DNA of 11,289 nt from Deltaproteobacteria bacterium (GCA_016844545.1 JAENJC010000162.1:1-11289), one strand, 5' to 3'; positions 1 through 6,460 are shown, counted from the first letter of the stretch. Notes: generated by a model not told the origin, from the letters alone. Numbers and translations: made by a program.

Positions 1-431
1 ACGGAGATATGGCTGCGAAAATGAAGCTCATAGCGATTGATGAGATGCGCCACGCAGAGATGTTTGCGGATAGAATCAAGGAGCTGGGTGGAGAACCGAC
101 CGCAGAGGCCAGAGAAAAGGCGGAAAAAGGCCAGAAGGTCCAGTCAATCTTTTCATTTGATGCAAAACTTGAGGATGATACAATCGATGCCTATAATCAA
201 TTCCTGTTAGTTTGCAGAGAAAACGGTGACAGCAGCAGTGTGAAAACTTTTGAAGCAATTATTGATGAAGAACAGGTGCATTTCAACTACTTTGATAATG
301 TCAGTGATCATATCAAGAACCTCGGCGAAACTTATCTTGCACAGATCGCCGGTACGCCGTCTGTCACTGGTTTACAGACTCTGGGCTTTGTCGCCAGGCA
401 GGGTTCTGCCCCTACACAGGGCGGCATATAA
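1..431 (+). CDS. Bacterioferritin-like diiron protein, 5'-truncated by window edge
   Basis: Ferritin-like four-helix protein for iron oxidation and storage in the cytoplasm. The reading frame is open from base 3, so the ATG at 9 is probably internal. The first helix with its Glu ligand lies outside the window. Numbering from that ATG, the ferroxidase ligands of the family are visible: ExxH at E12/H15 in DEMRHAE, E55 on the third helix, and a second ExxH at E88/H91 in DEEQVH. The tail after about residue 114 (Gly/Ser/Thr/Gln-rich) is longer than in E. coli Bfr. I do not see the haem-ligand Met with certainty because the preceding helix is cut, so a haem-free bacterioferritin-like ferritin is equally possible. 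The gene converges on the amidotransferase gene at 536-1231. Confidence 0.85.
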   Translation, partial: GDMAAKMKLIAIDEMRHAEMFADRIKELGGEPTAEAREKAEKGQKVQSIFSFDAKLEDDTIDAYNQFLLVCRENGDSSSVKTFEAIIDEEQVHFNYFDNVSDHIKNLGETYLAQIAGTPSVTGLQTLGFVARQGSAPTQGGI

Positions 432-466
432 CGTATAAAAAACTGGACATACCCATCCGGGTATAA

Positions 467-526
467 ATACCAAGGTAAGCTTTCATTAGGCTCAATAGGA
501 GGAGATGTTTGAAAGCAACTTGGTAT
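467..526. repeat. Imperfect inverted repeat with ribosome-site-like loop
   Basis: ATACCAAG (467-474) pairs with CTTGGTAT (519-526), and GCTTTCA (479-485) pairs with TGAAAGC (510-516). Together they make a two-segment stem around a 24-nt loop that carries AGGAGGAG (497-504). It lies in the gap between two convergent genes. It lacks a U-run, so it is not a standard intrinsic terminator. Its function is unknown. Confidence 0.5.
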
Positions 527-535
527 AAAACGATG

Positions 536-1231
536 TCAAGGGGTACGGATTCCAAGGCTTTGATCTATAAAGCCTTGGAATAGCCTTCTTGAGTCCTCAT
601 CTGGTTCCTTCTCTGGGTGCCACTGGACACCTATCAAAAACGGATATTCCGGCATCTCAAAGCCCTCTATGACGCTGTCAGTGGTCCTTACACAGACCCT
701 CAACCCTTTCGCTATATTTTTAACCGCCTGATGGTGGGTGCTAGTAACATTTATCGCGGTTCTACCCATTATCTTGAAGAACTGGGTGCCTCTGGTTATG
801 AATACCTGGTGTCTGCCGTCCCCTAACTGATGTTCCTTCGCAACAAAATTCTGTCTTTTCAAATCCTGATACAGCATCCCCCCAAGGGCCACGTTTAAAA
901 GCTGCATGCCGTGGCAAATACCGAGTATGGGAAGACCTTTAACCATAGCCTCTTTGACAAGAGCTATTTCGAACTCCGTCCTGATGTCAGGGGAAAGCTC
1001 CATAGGGTATTTCGGTTCCTCTCCGTAATACTTGGGGTGTATGTCCTCACCACCGGAAAGGAGGAGGCCGTCAATCTTTGAGATCACCTCTTTGACTGAC
1101 TCGGCTGGATGAAGGAGGAGGGGTATGCCGCCATACTCCTCGATCAAACTTCCGTAGCGAGTATCTATGTACAGGTACCTCTTCCCGTCACGTTCGTCTA
1201 TATCTCCAGTTATGCCTATCAAAGGTTTCAT
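536..1231 (-). CDS. Class I glutamine amidotransferase, peptidase C26 (gamma-glutamyl-GABA hydrolase-like)
   Basis: Cytoplasmic class I glutamine amidotransferase-type hydrolase of the peptidase C26/PuuD family, which cleaves gamma-glutamyl bonds. The protein has 231 residues, close to the family's usual size. Visible landmarks are the N-terminal KPLIGITGD strand, LLLSGGEDIHP (57-66), the nucleophile C106 in GICHGMQ, THHQAV (165-170), and the His/Glu partners H205 and E207 in QWHPEKEP, so the catalytic triad is intact. Its ATG overlaps the queC stop as ATGA, so it is translationally coupled and the last gene of the minus-strand operon. True substrate is unknown: PuuD-type gamma-glutamyl-GABA is only the family default, and no putrescine genes are nearby. 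The 3' end of the gene contains a perfect 12-bp inverted repeat at 550-580. Confidence 0.88.
   Translation of the reverse strand: MKPLIGITGDIDERDGKRYLYIDTRYGSLIEEYGGIPLLLHPAESVKEVISKIDGLLLSGGEDIHPKYYGEEPKYPMELSPDIRTEFEIALVKEAMVKGLPILGICHGMQLLNVALGGMLYQDLKRQNFVAKEHQLGDGRHQVFITRGTQFFKIMGRTAINVTSTHHQAVKNIAKGLRVCVRTTDSVIEGFEMPEYPFLIGVQWHPEKEPDEDSRRLFQGFIDQSLGIRTP
550..580. repeat. Perfect 12-bp inverted repeat at the amidotransferase 3' end
   Basis: TTCCAAGGCTTT (550-561) and AAAGCCTTGGAA (569-580) are exact complements around a 7-nt loop. The hairpin lies in the last coding codons of the minus-strand amidotransferase gene. On that strand the first T-run (TTTT) comes about 20 nt after the stem, so it could stabilise the transcript end or act as a weak terminator. 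It is not a textbook Rho-independent site. Confidence 0.6.
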
Positions 1232-1932
1232 TTTTTATACCTCAGGGGGTCTTTTATTCCTGCCTCGGCAAAACCCTTCTTCCGTAGGAGGCAGCTGTCG
1301 CACTCCCCGCAGGCGAAGCCCTCCGGGGTGGGATCGTAACATGAATGGGTCTGAGAGTAGTCGACGCCGAGCTCCAGACCCTTTTTTATTATCTCCGATT
1401 TTGTCATGCGGATCAATGGAGTGTGTATCCTGAAACCCTTTCCCTCTACCCCTGCCTTTGTTCCAAGGTTAGCCATTTTCTCAAAGGCCTCTATGAACTC
1501 CGGCCTGCAATCCGGGTATCCGCTGTAATCGAGGGCATTGACACCTATATAGATGTCCGATGCCCTCAGTACCTCGGCCCACCCGAGGGCTATCGAAAGG
1601 AATATTGTGTTTCTGGCCGGGACATAGGTAACTGGAATGTTCCCTGCCATCTCTTCCGCATCCCGTCCTTTTGGAACATCGATATCTGAAGTCAGGGCGG
1701 AGCCGCCGAGCTGTCTCAGGTTTATGTCAATGACTGTGTGGCCTTTCGCCCCAAATCTCTGCGATATTTTCTTTGCCGCCTCAAGCTCTACATCGTGCCT
1801 CTGGCCGTACCTGAATGAGATGGTATATGGCTCAAACCCTTCTGTTTTGGCTATTGCAAGGGCGGTAGTAGAGTCAAGCCCGCCGCTTAAGAGGATAACG
1901 GCTTTTTTGGATTCAAAGGCTTGCATCAGCAC
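1228..1932 (-). CDS. queC: 7-cyano-7-deazaguanine synthase QueC
   Basis: ATP-dependent conversion of 7-carboxy-7-deazaguanine to preQ0 in the queuosine/7-deazapurine pathway; cytoplasmic. With 234 residues it is full length. Visible features are the PP-loop SGGLDST (16-22), RYGQRH (41-46), VPARN (104-108), the YSGYPDCRPEF substrate region (136-146), and the four zinc cysteines C198, C208, C211 and C214 in HSCYDP...ACGECDSC. Start choice: the GTG at 1932 sits 6 nt after GGAAGG, while the ATG at 1926 overlaps the cupin stop as TGATG but is 12 nt from that site. I prefer GTG, and the difference is two residues. No queD, queE or folE is present here, so the rest of the pathway must lie elsewhere. 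The gene is coupled to the downstream amidotransferase by a 4-base overlap. Confidence 0.95.
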   Translation of the reverse strand: MLMQAFESKKAVILLSGGLDSTTALAIAKTEGFEPYTISFRYGQRHDVELEAAKKISQRFGAKGHTVIDINLRQLGGSALTSDIDVPKGRDAEEMAGNIPVTYVPARNTIFLSIALGWAEVLRASDIYIGVNALDYSGYPDCRPEFIEAFEKMANLGTKAGVEGKGFRIHTPLIRMTKSEIIKKGLELGVDYSQTHSCYDPTPEGFACGECDSCLLRKKGFAEAGIKDPLRYKK

Positions 1933-2396
1933 CCAATACCTTCCTTTAATTTTCTAAGATAGTCATCGCTTCTGGGGCCGGAAGGGTCCGGGGCCCACGC
2001 GGCAAAATCCTTATCGTCAATCGCCACATACGGCCCTTCCTTTAGTTCAAAAAAGACCGTACCTGGGGATAAACAAAGAATGGTATGCCAGACATGGGGA
2101 GGTATCTCAATACCTATGGAATCTCCACCAGGCGATATCGTAACCGTATTTAGGACCTTCCCGCTGTCATCAAATGTTATCGCCGCGCCTTTCCCCCTGA
2201 TGCAGAGGAACATCTCGAACCTCCCCTCCTGCACATGCCTGTGGGGCCTGACATATGTATCAGGTTCCATGGCGTTAAAGAAGCGCTGCACCCTGGCATC
2301 CAGGGACTGATGGATATTCAGGTTCATCCTCTTTCTCTGTGAACTCCTGCAAGCCTGCACCAGGTTATTAATCGCCTCTCTCTTTATACAGATCAT
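1926..2396 (-). CDS. WbuC family cupin-fold metalloprotein
   Basis: Single-domain cupin of 156 residues that I recognise as WbuC-like. The N-terminal segment (INNLVQACRSSQRKRMNLN) and the QSLDARVQRFFNAMEPDTY...RPHRH block are typical of that family. The expected cupin metal ligands are present: H52 and H54 in RPHRH, E61 and H104 in HVWHT, followed by the family-type FELKEGPY and DKDFAAWAPD segments. WbuC was first noted in O-antigen clusters, but its reaction is not established and no sugar genes are nearby, so no substrate is claimed. It starts 27 nt after the rhodanese stop without a clear ribosome-binding site, and its stop overlaps the queC start region. The ATG at 2396 gives the full family length. 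Confidence 0.85.
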   Translation of the reverse strand: MICIKREAINNLVQACRSSQRKRMNLNIHQSLDARVQRFFNAMEPDTYVRPHRHVQEGRFEMFLCIRGKGAAITFDDSGKVLNTVTISPGGDSIGIEIPPHVWHTILCLSPGTVFFELKEGPYVAIDDKDFAAWAPDPSGPRSDDYLRKLKEGIGC

Positions 2397-2423
2397 TTCA
2401 TATATCCGCTGTTTCTCGGCCTC

Positions 2424-2825
2424 TTATTTGGGTTCCGTCGGATACCCAGCCTCTACCCAGGCATTAAACCCGCCAAGGAGCGCCTTCACGTTCTTAATAC
2501 CTTTTTCTGATAATATCCGTGCCACACGGGCACTGGTATGCTCGCTTGTTCACGTGCAATAGGTAATTATCTCCCTGTCCTTCGTCAGCTCTTTGTATCT
2601 GGACTCCACCTCATCAGGAGCGATACGCAGCGCGCCTTTTATCTTGACCTTGCTCCCGTCGTAAGACCCGCCGGTTCTTACATCAAGGACGATTATATCC
2701 TGACCTTTATCCATCTTTGCCTTAAGCTCTTCTTTGGTGATCCTTGGAACACTGTCGTCTGCTGCAAAGACGAGAGCCGGTAATAAAAACCCAAGAACAG
2801 TTACTACTGCAAACAGCTTTTTCAT
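2424..2825 (-). CDS. Secreted rhodanese-like protein with in-frame TGA, probable selenoprotein
   Basis: Periplasmic single-domain rhodanese (sulfurtransferase fold). Residues 1-21 form a clear signal peptide (MKKLF, hydrophobic core, ALVFA-A). The domain starts near ITKEELKAKM, with IIVLDVR at 44-50. The active-site loop reads Y89-C90-T91-TGA-TSEHTSARVA, then LSEKGIKNVKALLGGFNAWVEAGYP to a TAA at 2426-2424. Reading TGA (2552-2550) as selenocysteine 92 gives a 133-residue protein of normal length with no frame change. Related rhodaneses have YCxCPxExTSA here, so the TGA falls exactly on a position often occupied by Cys. A hairpin at the bacterial SECIS distance follows the TGA. AGGAGG lies 7 nt before the ATG. 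Alternatives are a simple nonsense mutation or a sequencing error. No Sec machinery lies in this window, so recoding is inferred. Conventional gene calling would stop at 2550 and miss the C-terminal third. Confidence 0.85.
2517..2536 (-). promoter_or_regulatory. Candidate bacterial SECIS hairpin
   Basis: On the coding strand after the TGA, GTGCC (2533-2529) pairs with GGCAC (2523-2519) around the loop CGTGT. With one bulged A (2534), CC (2536-2535) pairs with GG (2518-2517), giving 7 bp in all. The apical loop begins about 21 nt after the TGA and has G at its second position. Both agree with the known bSECIS pattern (short stem, G in the first two loop bases, loop within about 16-37 nt of the UGA). 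It is also coding sequence, as bacterial SECIS elements are. Confidence 0.6.
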
Positions 2826-2842
2826 TATGACACCTCCTTTAT

Positions 2843-3454
2843 TTATTCCTTCCCTTTATCTCCAACAAACTGGTCTCCCTTGTCTGCAAAAAATACGTTA
2901 AAGGTGGTGAGAGAACCGTATATCCTGGTTATATACTGCTGCATATCGACCTTCTCTTCATCTGTCAGCACTGCATGGGCGTTGATCTTCTGTTCCAGCA
3001 CCCTCAGTCTGTCTCGCAGCATGACTATTTTATGAAAAAAGGCCTCAATGGGGATGGTCTTTTCCTGCAACTCCCTGTTTCCTGGTTTCAAGACCATCTC
3101 TCCTCCGGCCCATTTCTTCCCTATTGAGACCTCAGAAACCCCCATGGTCTCATCAAGGACCTCTCTTAGCAGGCCTTTTAATTCATCTCTTTCCATATCC
3201 AATACCTCCAGTAACTTAGTTGATGATGCACTGCTTCCGCGCAGCAGATAGATTTCGCAGGCATTGGCCGAACAGAGGAAGAACCCTGATGTCGGCCTTT
3301 TGAGGCATTTCCCTTTAAGGGTCCCCTCCTCCTCAAAGGGATCGACCCAGTGCCGGCACTTCCCGCACCTGGCATCGTAGGGGCATATATTAACTATCTC
3401 TTCAAAAGAATCCAGACAGTCAAAGACCTCTGGGCATTCACTTATCATGGGCAC
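2843..3454 (-). CDS. Conserved Cys-rich protein of unknown function
   Basis: I cannot name this 203-residue protein. All eight cysteines fall in the first 66 residues (7, 13, 24, 30, 33, 50, 61, 66), including CGKCRHWVDP (30-39) and GKCLKRP (48-54), which suggests a zinc- or Fe-S-binding N-terminal module. The rest is Cys-free. After a GGEMVLKPGN segment (118-126) comes a long helical part (about 137-188, FFHKIVMLRDRLRVLEQKIN...YITRIYGSLTTFN) that resembles a dimerisation or coiled-coil segment. No signal peptide or membrane segment is seen. The first codon is GTG at 3454, and an ATG at 3448 is an equally good start. Either overlaps the Nudix gene, so translation is probably coupled. The selenoprotein-like rhodanese begins 17 nt downstream, which hints at a shared metal or redox role, but that is inference. 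Confidence 0.75.
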   Translation of the reverse strand: MPMISECPEVFDCLDSFEEIVNICPYDARCGKCRHWVDPFEEEGTLKGKCLKRPTSGFFLCSANACEIYLLRGSSASSTKLLEVLDMERDELKGLLREVLDETMGVSEVSIGKKWAGGEMVLKPGNRELQEKTIPIEAFFHKIVMLRDRLRVLEQKINAHAVLTDEEKVDMQQYITRIYGSLTTFNVFFADKGDQFVGDKGKE

Positions 3455-3884
3455 TCTCTATCATCACTTTCGCCTTTTTCAATATCTCCCTCTCATCCTT
3501 GTATTCAACCTTGTCTATCGCCTCATCAATGGGAAACCAGCGACAATCGTCCACCTCTTTGTCATGCTCACTCACATCTCCGCCGTTATACTCCATCAAG
3601 AAGAAATAGACTATCTTGAATATCCTGTGAGTTAAATCGGTCTCCTTGTGGGAGTAAAAATATTCGATGTGGTCTATCTTCTCTATAATCTTCCCTTCCA
3701 GCCCGGTCTCTTCCTTTACCTCCCTGTGAGCCGTTCGTGCAATATTTTCACCCTCTTCCACAAGCCCTTTCGGAAGACACCAGACCTTACCTCCCTTAAC
3801 CGAAATAAGGGCAACCTCAATTTCCTTTTCGCCCATACGATAGATGACGCCGCCGGATGATAGCTGTCTTTCGTTCTTAATCAT
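3438..3884 (-). CDS. Nudix (NUDT) hydrolase
   Basis: Cytoplasmic hydrolase of a nucleoside diphosphate linked to another moiety. The 148-residue protein is almost entirely the Nudix domain. The box is complete at 40-62: G-x5-E-x7-RE-V-x-EE-x-G-L (GLVEEGE, HREVKEETGL). The preceding WCLPKG motif is common in dinucleoside polyphosphate (Ap4A)-type and mutator-type members. Substrate cannot be fixed from sequence. The neighbouring nadA makes an NAD-related substrate tempting, but the NADH-pyrophosphatase signature (SQPWPFPxS) is absent. The ATG at 3884 lies 3 nt after the original nadA-frame stop (3890-3888), supporting one transcript. The gene overlaps the next one by about 17 nt. Confidence 0.9.
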   Translation of the reverse strand: MIKNERQLSSGGVIYRMGEKEIEVALISVKGGKVWCLPKGLVEEGENIARTAHREVKEETGLEGKIIEKIDHIEYFYSHKETDLTHRIFKIVYFFLMEYNGGDVSEHDKEVDDCRWFPIDEAIDKVEYKDEREILKKAKVMIESAHDK

Positions 3885-3887
3885 GAG

Positions 3888-4701
3888 TTAATCCCTCGGC
3901 ACAGCAAGCATCCTGTCCAAGGCCATCTTGGCGGGTATCCTTATCTCCTCAGGGACAGTGACCACGTTCTCCATCTTTTCCAGGGCCACAAGGACATCCT
4001 CCAGTGCGGTCAGCTTCATCCTTTGACTCCCTGCAGAAGACGTACATACCAGAGGTGGAAGCAACCTTGTCTGCTAGGTCAACCACATCAGGCCTGCACT
4101 CCGGGTGTGCCACAAACAGGGCGTCGGGATGCCTTTCCTTGAGCTTCAAGATATCTTCTGGAGCAAGCCTCTCATGGGTGGGGCAGAAGCCGTCCCAGGC
4201 AATGATCTCCTTGTCCTTTACAAACCTTGTAACGTAATGGGAGAGGTTCCTGTCAGGAGTCATAATGACCCTCTTCGCGTCCTTCAGGGACTTTACGACG
4301 CTTACTGCATTAGCAGAGGTGCAGCATATATCGCTGACAGCCTTCACGTCAGCAGCTGAGTTTACATATGTCACCACAGGTACCCCTGGGTACTCCTCCT
4401 TCATCTTTATGAGACCATCCATGGTTATCATGTCTGCCATGGGGCAACCTGCATCCATCCTGGGGAATATGACGGTCTTGGCAGGCGAGAGGATCGATGC
4501 GCTCTCAGCCATGAAGTGGACACCGCAAAAGACAATGACCTTTGCATCAGTCTTTGCCGCCTCAATGCTTAGTCCAAGGGAATCACCGGTCAGGTCTGCC
4601 GCATCCTGGACCTCGTCCCTCTGGTAGTTGTGGGCAAGGAGGATGGCGTTTCTTTCCTTAAGAAGCTTCTTTATATCAGCCTTTAGCTGCCTGTTTGTCA
4701 T
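3888..4701 (-). pseudogene. nadA: Quinolinate synthase NadA with internal deletion and frameshift
   Basis: NadA condenses iminoaspartate with dihydroxyacetone phosphate to quinolinate for NAD synthesis using a [4Fe-4S] cluster. The ATG at 4701 starts a good NadA sequence: AHNYQRDEVQDAAD (23-36), VFCGVHFMAESA (57-68), cluster Cys C86 (AGCPMAD) and C173 (GFCPTHE), AHPEC (198-202) and STSGMYVFCRES (215-226). After about residue 229 this frame runs into an unrelated 20-residue tail and stops at 3949. The true C-terminus (MKLTALEDVL, ENVVTVPEEIRIPAK, ALDRML) is present in another frame from 4019 to 3888. By comparison with full-length NadA, about 32 residues are missing between the parts, including the third cluster Cys (the AVCPN region). 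As read, the enzyme should be inactive. Either the locus is damaged or the assembly skipped about 95-98 bases. The Cys residues in the shifted tail are coincidental. Confidence 0.85.
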
Positions 4702-4708
4702 ATATTAA

Positions 4709-4737
4709 AAGCTATCCTTTTTGGTCCAATGAGTCAA
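4709..4737 (-). promoter_or_regulatory. Candidate sigma-70-type promoter for the nadA operon
   Basis: On the minus strand, TTGACT (4737-4732), a 17-nt spacer and TAGCTT (4714-4709) lie just before the nadA ATG. Initiation would fall almost at the start codon, implying a very short or absent leader, which agrees with the lack of a good ribosome-binding site there. The -10 match is weak. Confidence 0.3.
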
Positions 4738-4899
4738 GGGTTTATCTTTTCACACCCAAAACAGATGGATTCGCCTCATTCTTATATTTATACCCCCACT
4801 TATTTTAAGAGGGGGCAAGGGGGCGTTAAAGGTTCTTGTATCCTTTCCATCTTTGCGAAGAATATCGGATCTGATCACATTATTCATATTTGACAAATA

Positions 4900-4928
4900 T
4901 TGTAATTAGATAGATTTGATGATATAAA
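4900..4928 (+). promoter_or_regulatory. Candidate sigma-70-type promoter for the phoH-ybeY-lnt operon
   Basis: TTGTAA (4900-4905), an exact 17-nt spacer and TATAAA (4923-4928) make a plausible promoter about 90 nt before the phoH start. A TTGACA at 4890-4895 nearby has no good -10 partner at normal spacing. Confidence 0.35.
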
Positions 4929-5025
4929 CTACCGATAAACCAGGCGCTGAAAAATGCACTTTAGATGTTAATATATTTTACTCCGTGTCTCCGTGCCTTA
5001 TTCGGCTTTTTAAAATCAAAAACCT

Positions 5026-6027
5026 ATGAAAAAGAACAAAGGAGAGATGAGCCAGAAGGTAAGCCTGCATACTGTTGATATAGCCAGGTCTGTCTGCGGC
5101 GAACGGGATGAAAACCTGAGGCTTATTGAAGAAGCTTTTGATATAAAGATTGGGGCAAGGGGGACTGACCTTACCCTCACAGGAGCGCCAAGAGAGGTGG
5201 AAAGGGCGGGAGGGTTTATATCCCAAGTTGAGGGGCTGCTCAAAGAGGGGTATCCTCTTTATAGGGGTGACGTGGATTATGCGCTCAGGGCCATCACAGA
5301 GGAGCCCGTAACAAACCTTAAGGAGATATTCCTCGATACCATTTATGTCTCCGCAAAGAGGAGGCTCATAACCCCTAAGGGGCAGGCACAGAAGGCGTAT
5401 ATAGACGCCATAAGGAAATACGACATAGTCTTCGGGGTGGGCCCAGCCGGTACTGGAAAGACATACCTTGCCATGGCTATGGCAGTGGCGGCGTTAATGA
5501 AGAACCAGGTCAGCAGGATAATCCTTGCGAGGCCTGCCGTAGAGGCTGGAGAGAAACTTGGGTTCCTTCCAGGCGACCTTGCTGAGAAGGTCAATCCATA
5601 TCTTAGACCGCTTTATGATGCGCTGTACGACATGGTGGATATGGAAAAGGCCTCAAAGCTCATAGAGCGTGGAGTGGTGGAGGTGGCTCCTCTTGCTTTC
5701 ATGAGGGGGAGGACTTTGAACGAGGCATTTGTCATCCTTGATGAGGCACAGAATACAACAGCGGAGCAGATGAAGATGTTCCTTACGAGGCTTGGATTTG
5801 GCTCCAAGGCGGTGATAACCGGAGACATAACCCAGGTGGACCTCCCGACAGGGAGACCTTCAGGGTTGATAGAGGTGCAGAGGATATTGAAGGGGGTAAA
5901 GGGTATCAGGTTCAGCTATTTTACGGAAAGAGATGTGGTAAGGCACCGCCTTGTGCAGGACATTGTCAGGGCCTACGACAGAGACGAACTGGAAAAGAGG
6001 GGAATAATTGAAGAAAGCAAGGCCTAA
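5026..6027 (+). CDS. phoH: PhoH-like P-loop ATPase (YbeZ type)
   Basis: Cytoplasmic P-loop NTPase of the PhoH/YbeZ family, thought to act with YbeY in RNA metabolism. The 333-residue protein has an N-terminal KH-like segment (about 28-75, NLRLIEEAFDIKIGARG), then the ATPase: Walker A GPAGTGKT (139-146), RPAVEAGEKLGFLPGD (169-184), Walker B VILDEAQN (236-243) and TGDITQVDLP (265-274). All nucleotide-binding motifs are intact. The ATG at 5026 lacks a ribosome-binding site. An in-frame ATG at 5047 has AAAGGAG upstream but only about 2 nt away, so the start is uncertain by seven residues. It is the first gene of the plus-strand operon, and its end overlaps the ybeY start. Confidence 0.95.
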   Translation: MKKNKGEMSQKVSLHTVDIARSVCGERDENLRLIEEAFDIKIGARGTDLTLTGAPREVERAGGFISQVEGLLKEGYPLYRGDVDYALRAITEEPVTNLKEIFLDTIYVSAKRRLITPKGQAQKAYIDAIRKYDIVFGVGPAGTGKTYLAMAMAVAALMKNQVSRIILARPAVEAGEKLGFLPGDLAEKVNPYLRPLYDALYDMVDMEKASKLIERGVVEVAPLAFMRGRTLNEAFVILDEAQNTTAEQMKMFLTRLGFGSKAVITGDITQVDLPTGRPSGLIEVQRILKGVKGIRFSYFTERDVVRHRLVQDIVRAYDRDELEKRGIIEESKA

Positions 6028-6460
6028 GATCGCTATCGAGAACAGACACAAAAAGATCAAGATTGAGAAAAAGAAGGTGAGTGAGGTGGCTGGCGCAATC
6101 CTTGCTGCCGTGGGTTGCACCCCTGTGGAGCTTAGCATCCTGTTTACGGATGATGAAGAAATACAGACACTTAACAGGGACTACAGAAAGAAAGATAAAC
6201 CTACCGATGTCCTCTCCTTTCCCATGAGAGAGGGAGAGTTTGGTGGTATAAACCCAGACCTCCTTGGAGACGTGGTAATATCGCTTGACACTGCGTCGAT
6301 GCAGGCTGAAGAAAGGGGAGAAACGCTGGAGGAGGAGTTAAACTTCCTTCTGATCCACGGAATCCTGCACCTCTTTGGGTTTGACCATGAAGGAACGGCC
6401 TCTGAGGCAAGACGGATGCAAGCTAAAGAAAAAGAGCTCTTGGGGCTTCTCAAGCCATGA
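6008..6460 (+). CDS. ybeY: Endoribonuclease YbeY (rRNA maturation factor)
   Basis: Zinc-dependent endoribonuclease involved in 16S rRNA 3'-end maturation and ribosome quality control; cytoplasmic. Its 150 residues are full length. The family signature HGILHLFGFDH places the three zinc-binding histidines at H117, H121 and H127, and RDYRKKDKPTDVLSFP (57-72) is the usual upstream block. The start is a TTG at 6008, inside the phoH 3' end and preceded by GAGGGGA. No ATG lies near the N-terminus, and starting here restores the conserved PKIAIENRHKKI beginning. Overlap with phoH and the conserved gene order support functional coupling of the two proteins. The stop overlaps the next ATG as ATGA. Confidence 0.95.
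   Translation: MKKARPKIAIENRHKKIKIEKKKVSEVAGAILAAVGCTPVELSILFTDDEEIQTLNRDYRKKDKPTDVLSFPMREGEFGGINPDLLGDVVISLDTASMQAEERGETLEEELNFLLIHGILHLFGFDHEGTASEARRMQAKEKELLGLLKP

Larger units (their letters stand above)
4702..5025. other. Divergent intergenic region between nadA and phoH
   Basis: This 324-base A/T-rich gap separates the two oppositely directed operons and holds no convincing gene. It contains a candidate promoter on each strand, a hairpin CCCCC-A-CTTA-TTT-TAAG-A-GGGGG at 4793-4815 followed by a second G-run (about 4820-4824), and two CTCCGTG heptamers at 4981-4987 and 4989-4995. The last two look like fragments of dispersed intergenic repeats rather than regulatory sites. I see no riboswitch or RNA gene. 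Confidence 0.6.

Noticed and set aside
449..464. ATACCC-ATCC-GGGTAT hairpin after the bacterioferritin gene as an intrinsic terminator
   Set aside because: The stem is only 6 bp and the following bases lack a T-run.
617..826. Plus-strand open frame of 69 codons within the amidotransferase region
   Set aside because: It is antisense to the intact catalytic Cys/His region of the C26 gene and has no start signals.
3949..4010. Cys-containing tail GGCPCGPG...GHCP of the NadA frame as a new metal-binding extension
   Set aside because: Another frame of the same bases encodes the conserved NadA C-terminus, so the Cys residues are a frameshift by-product.
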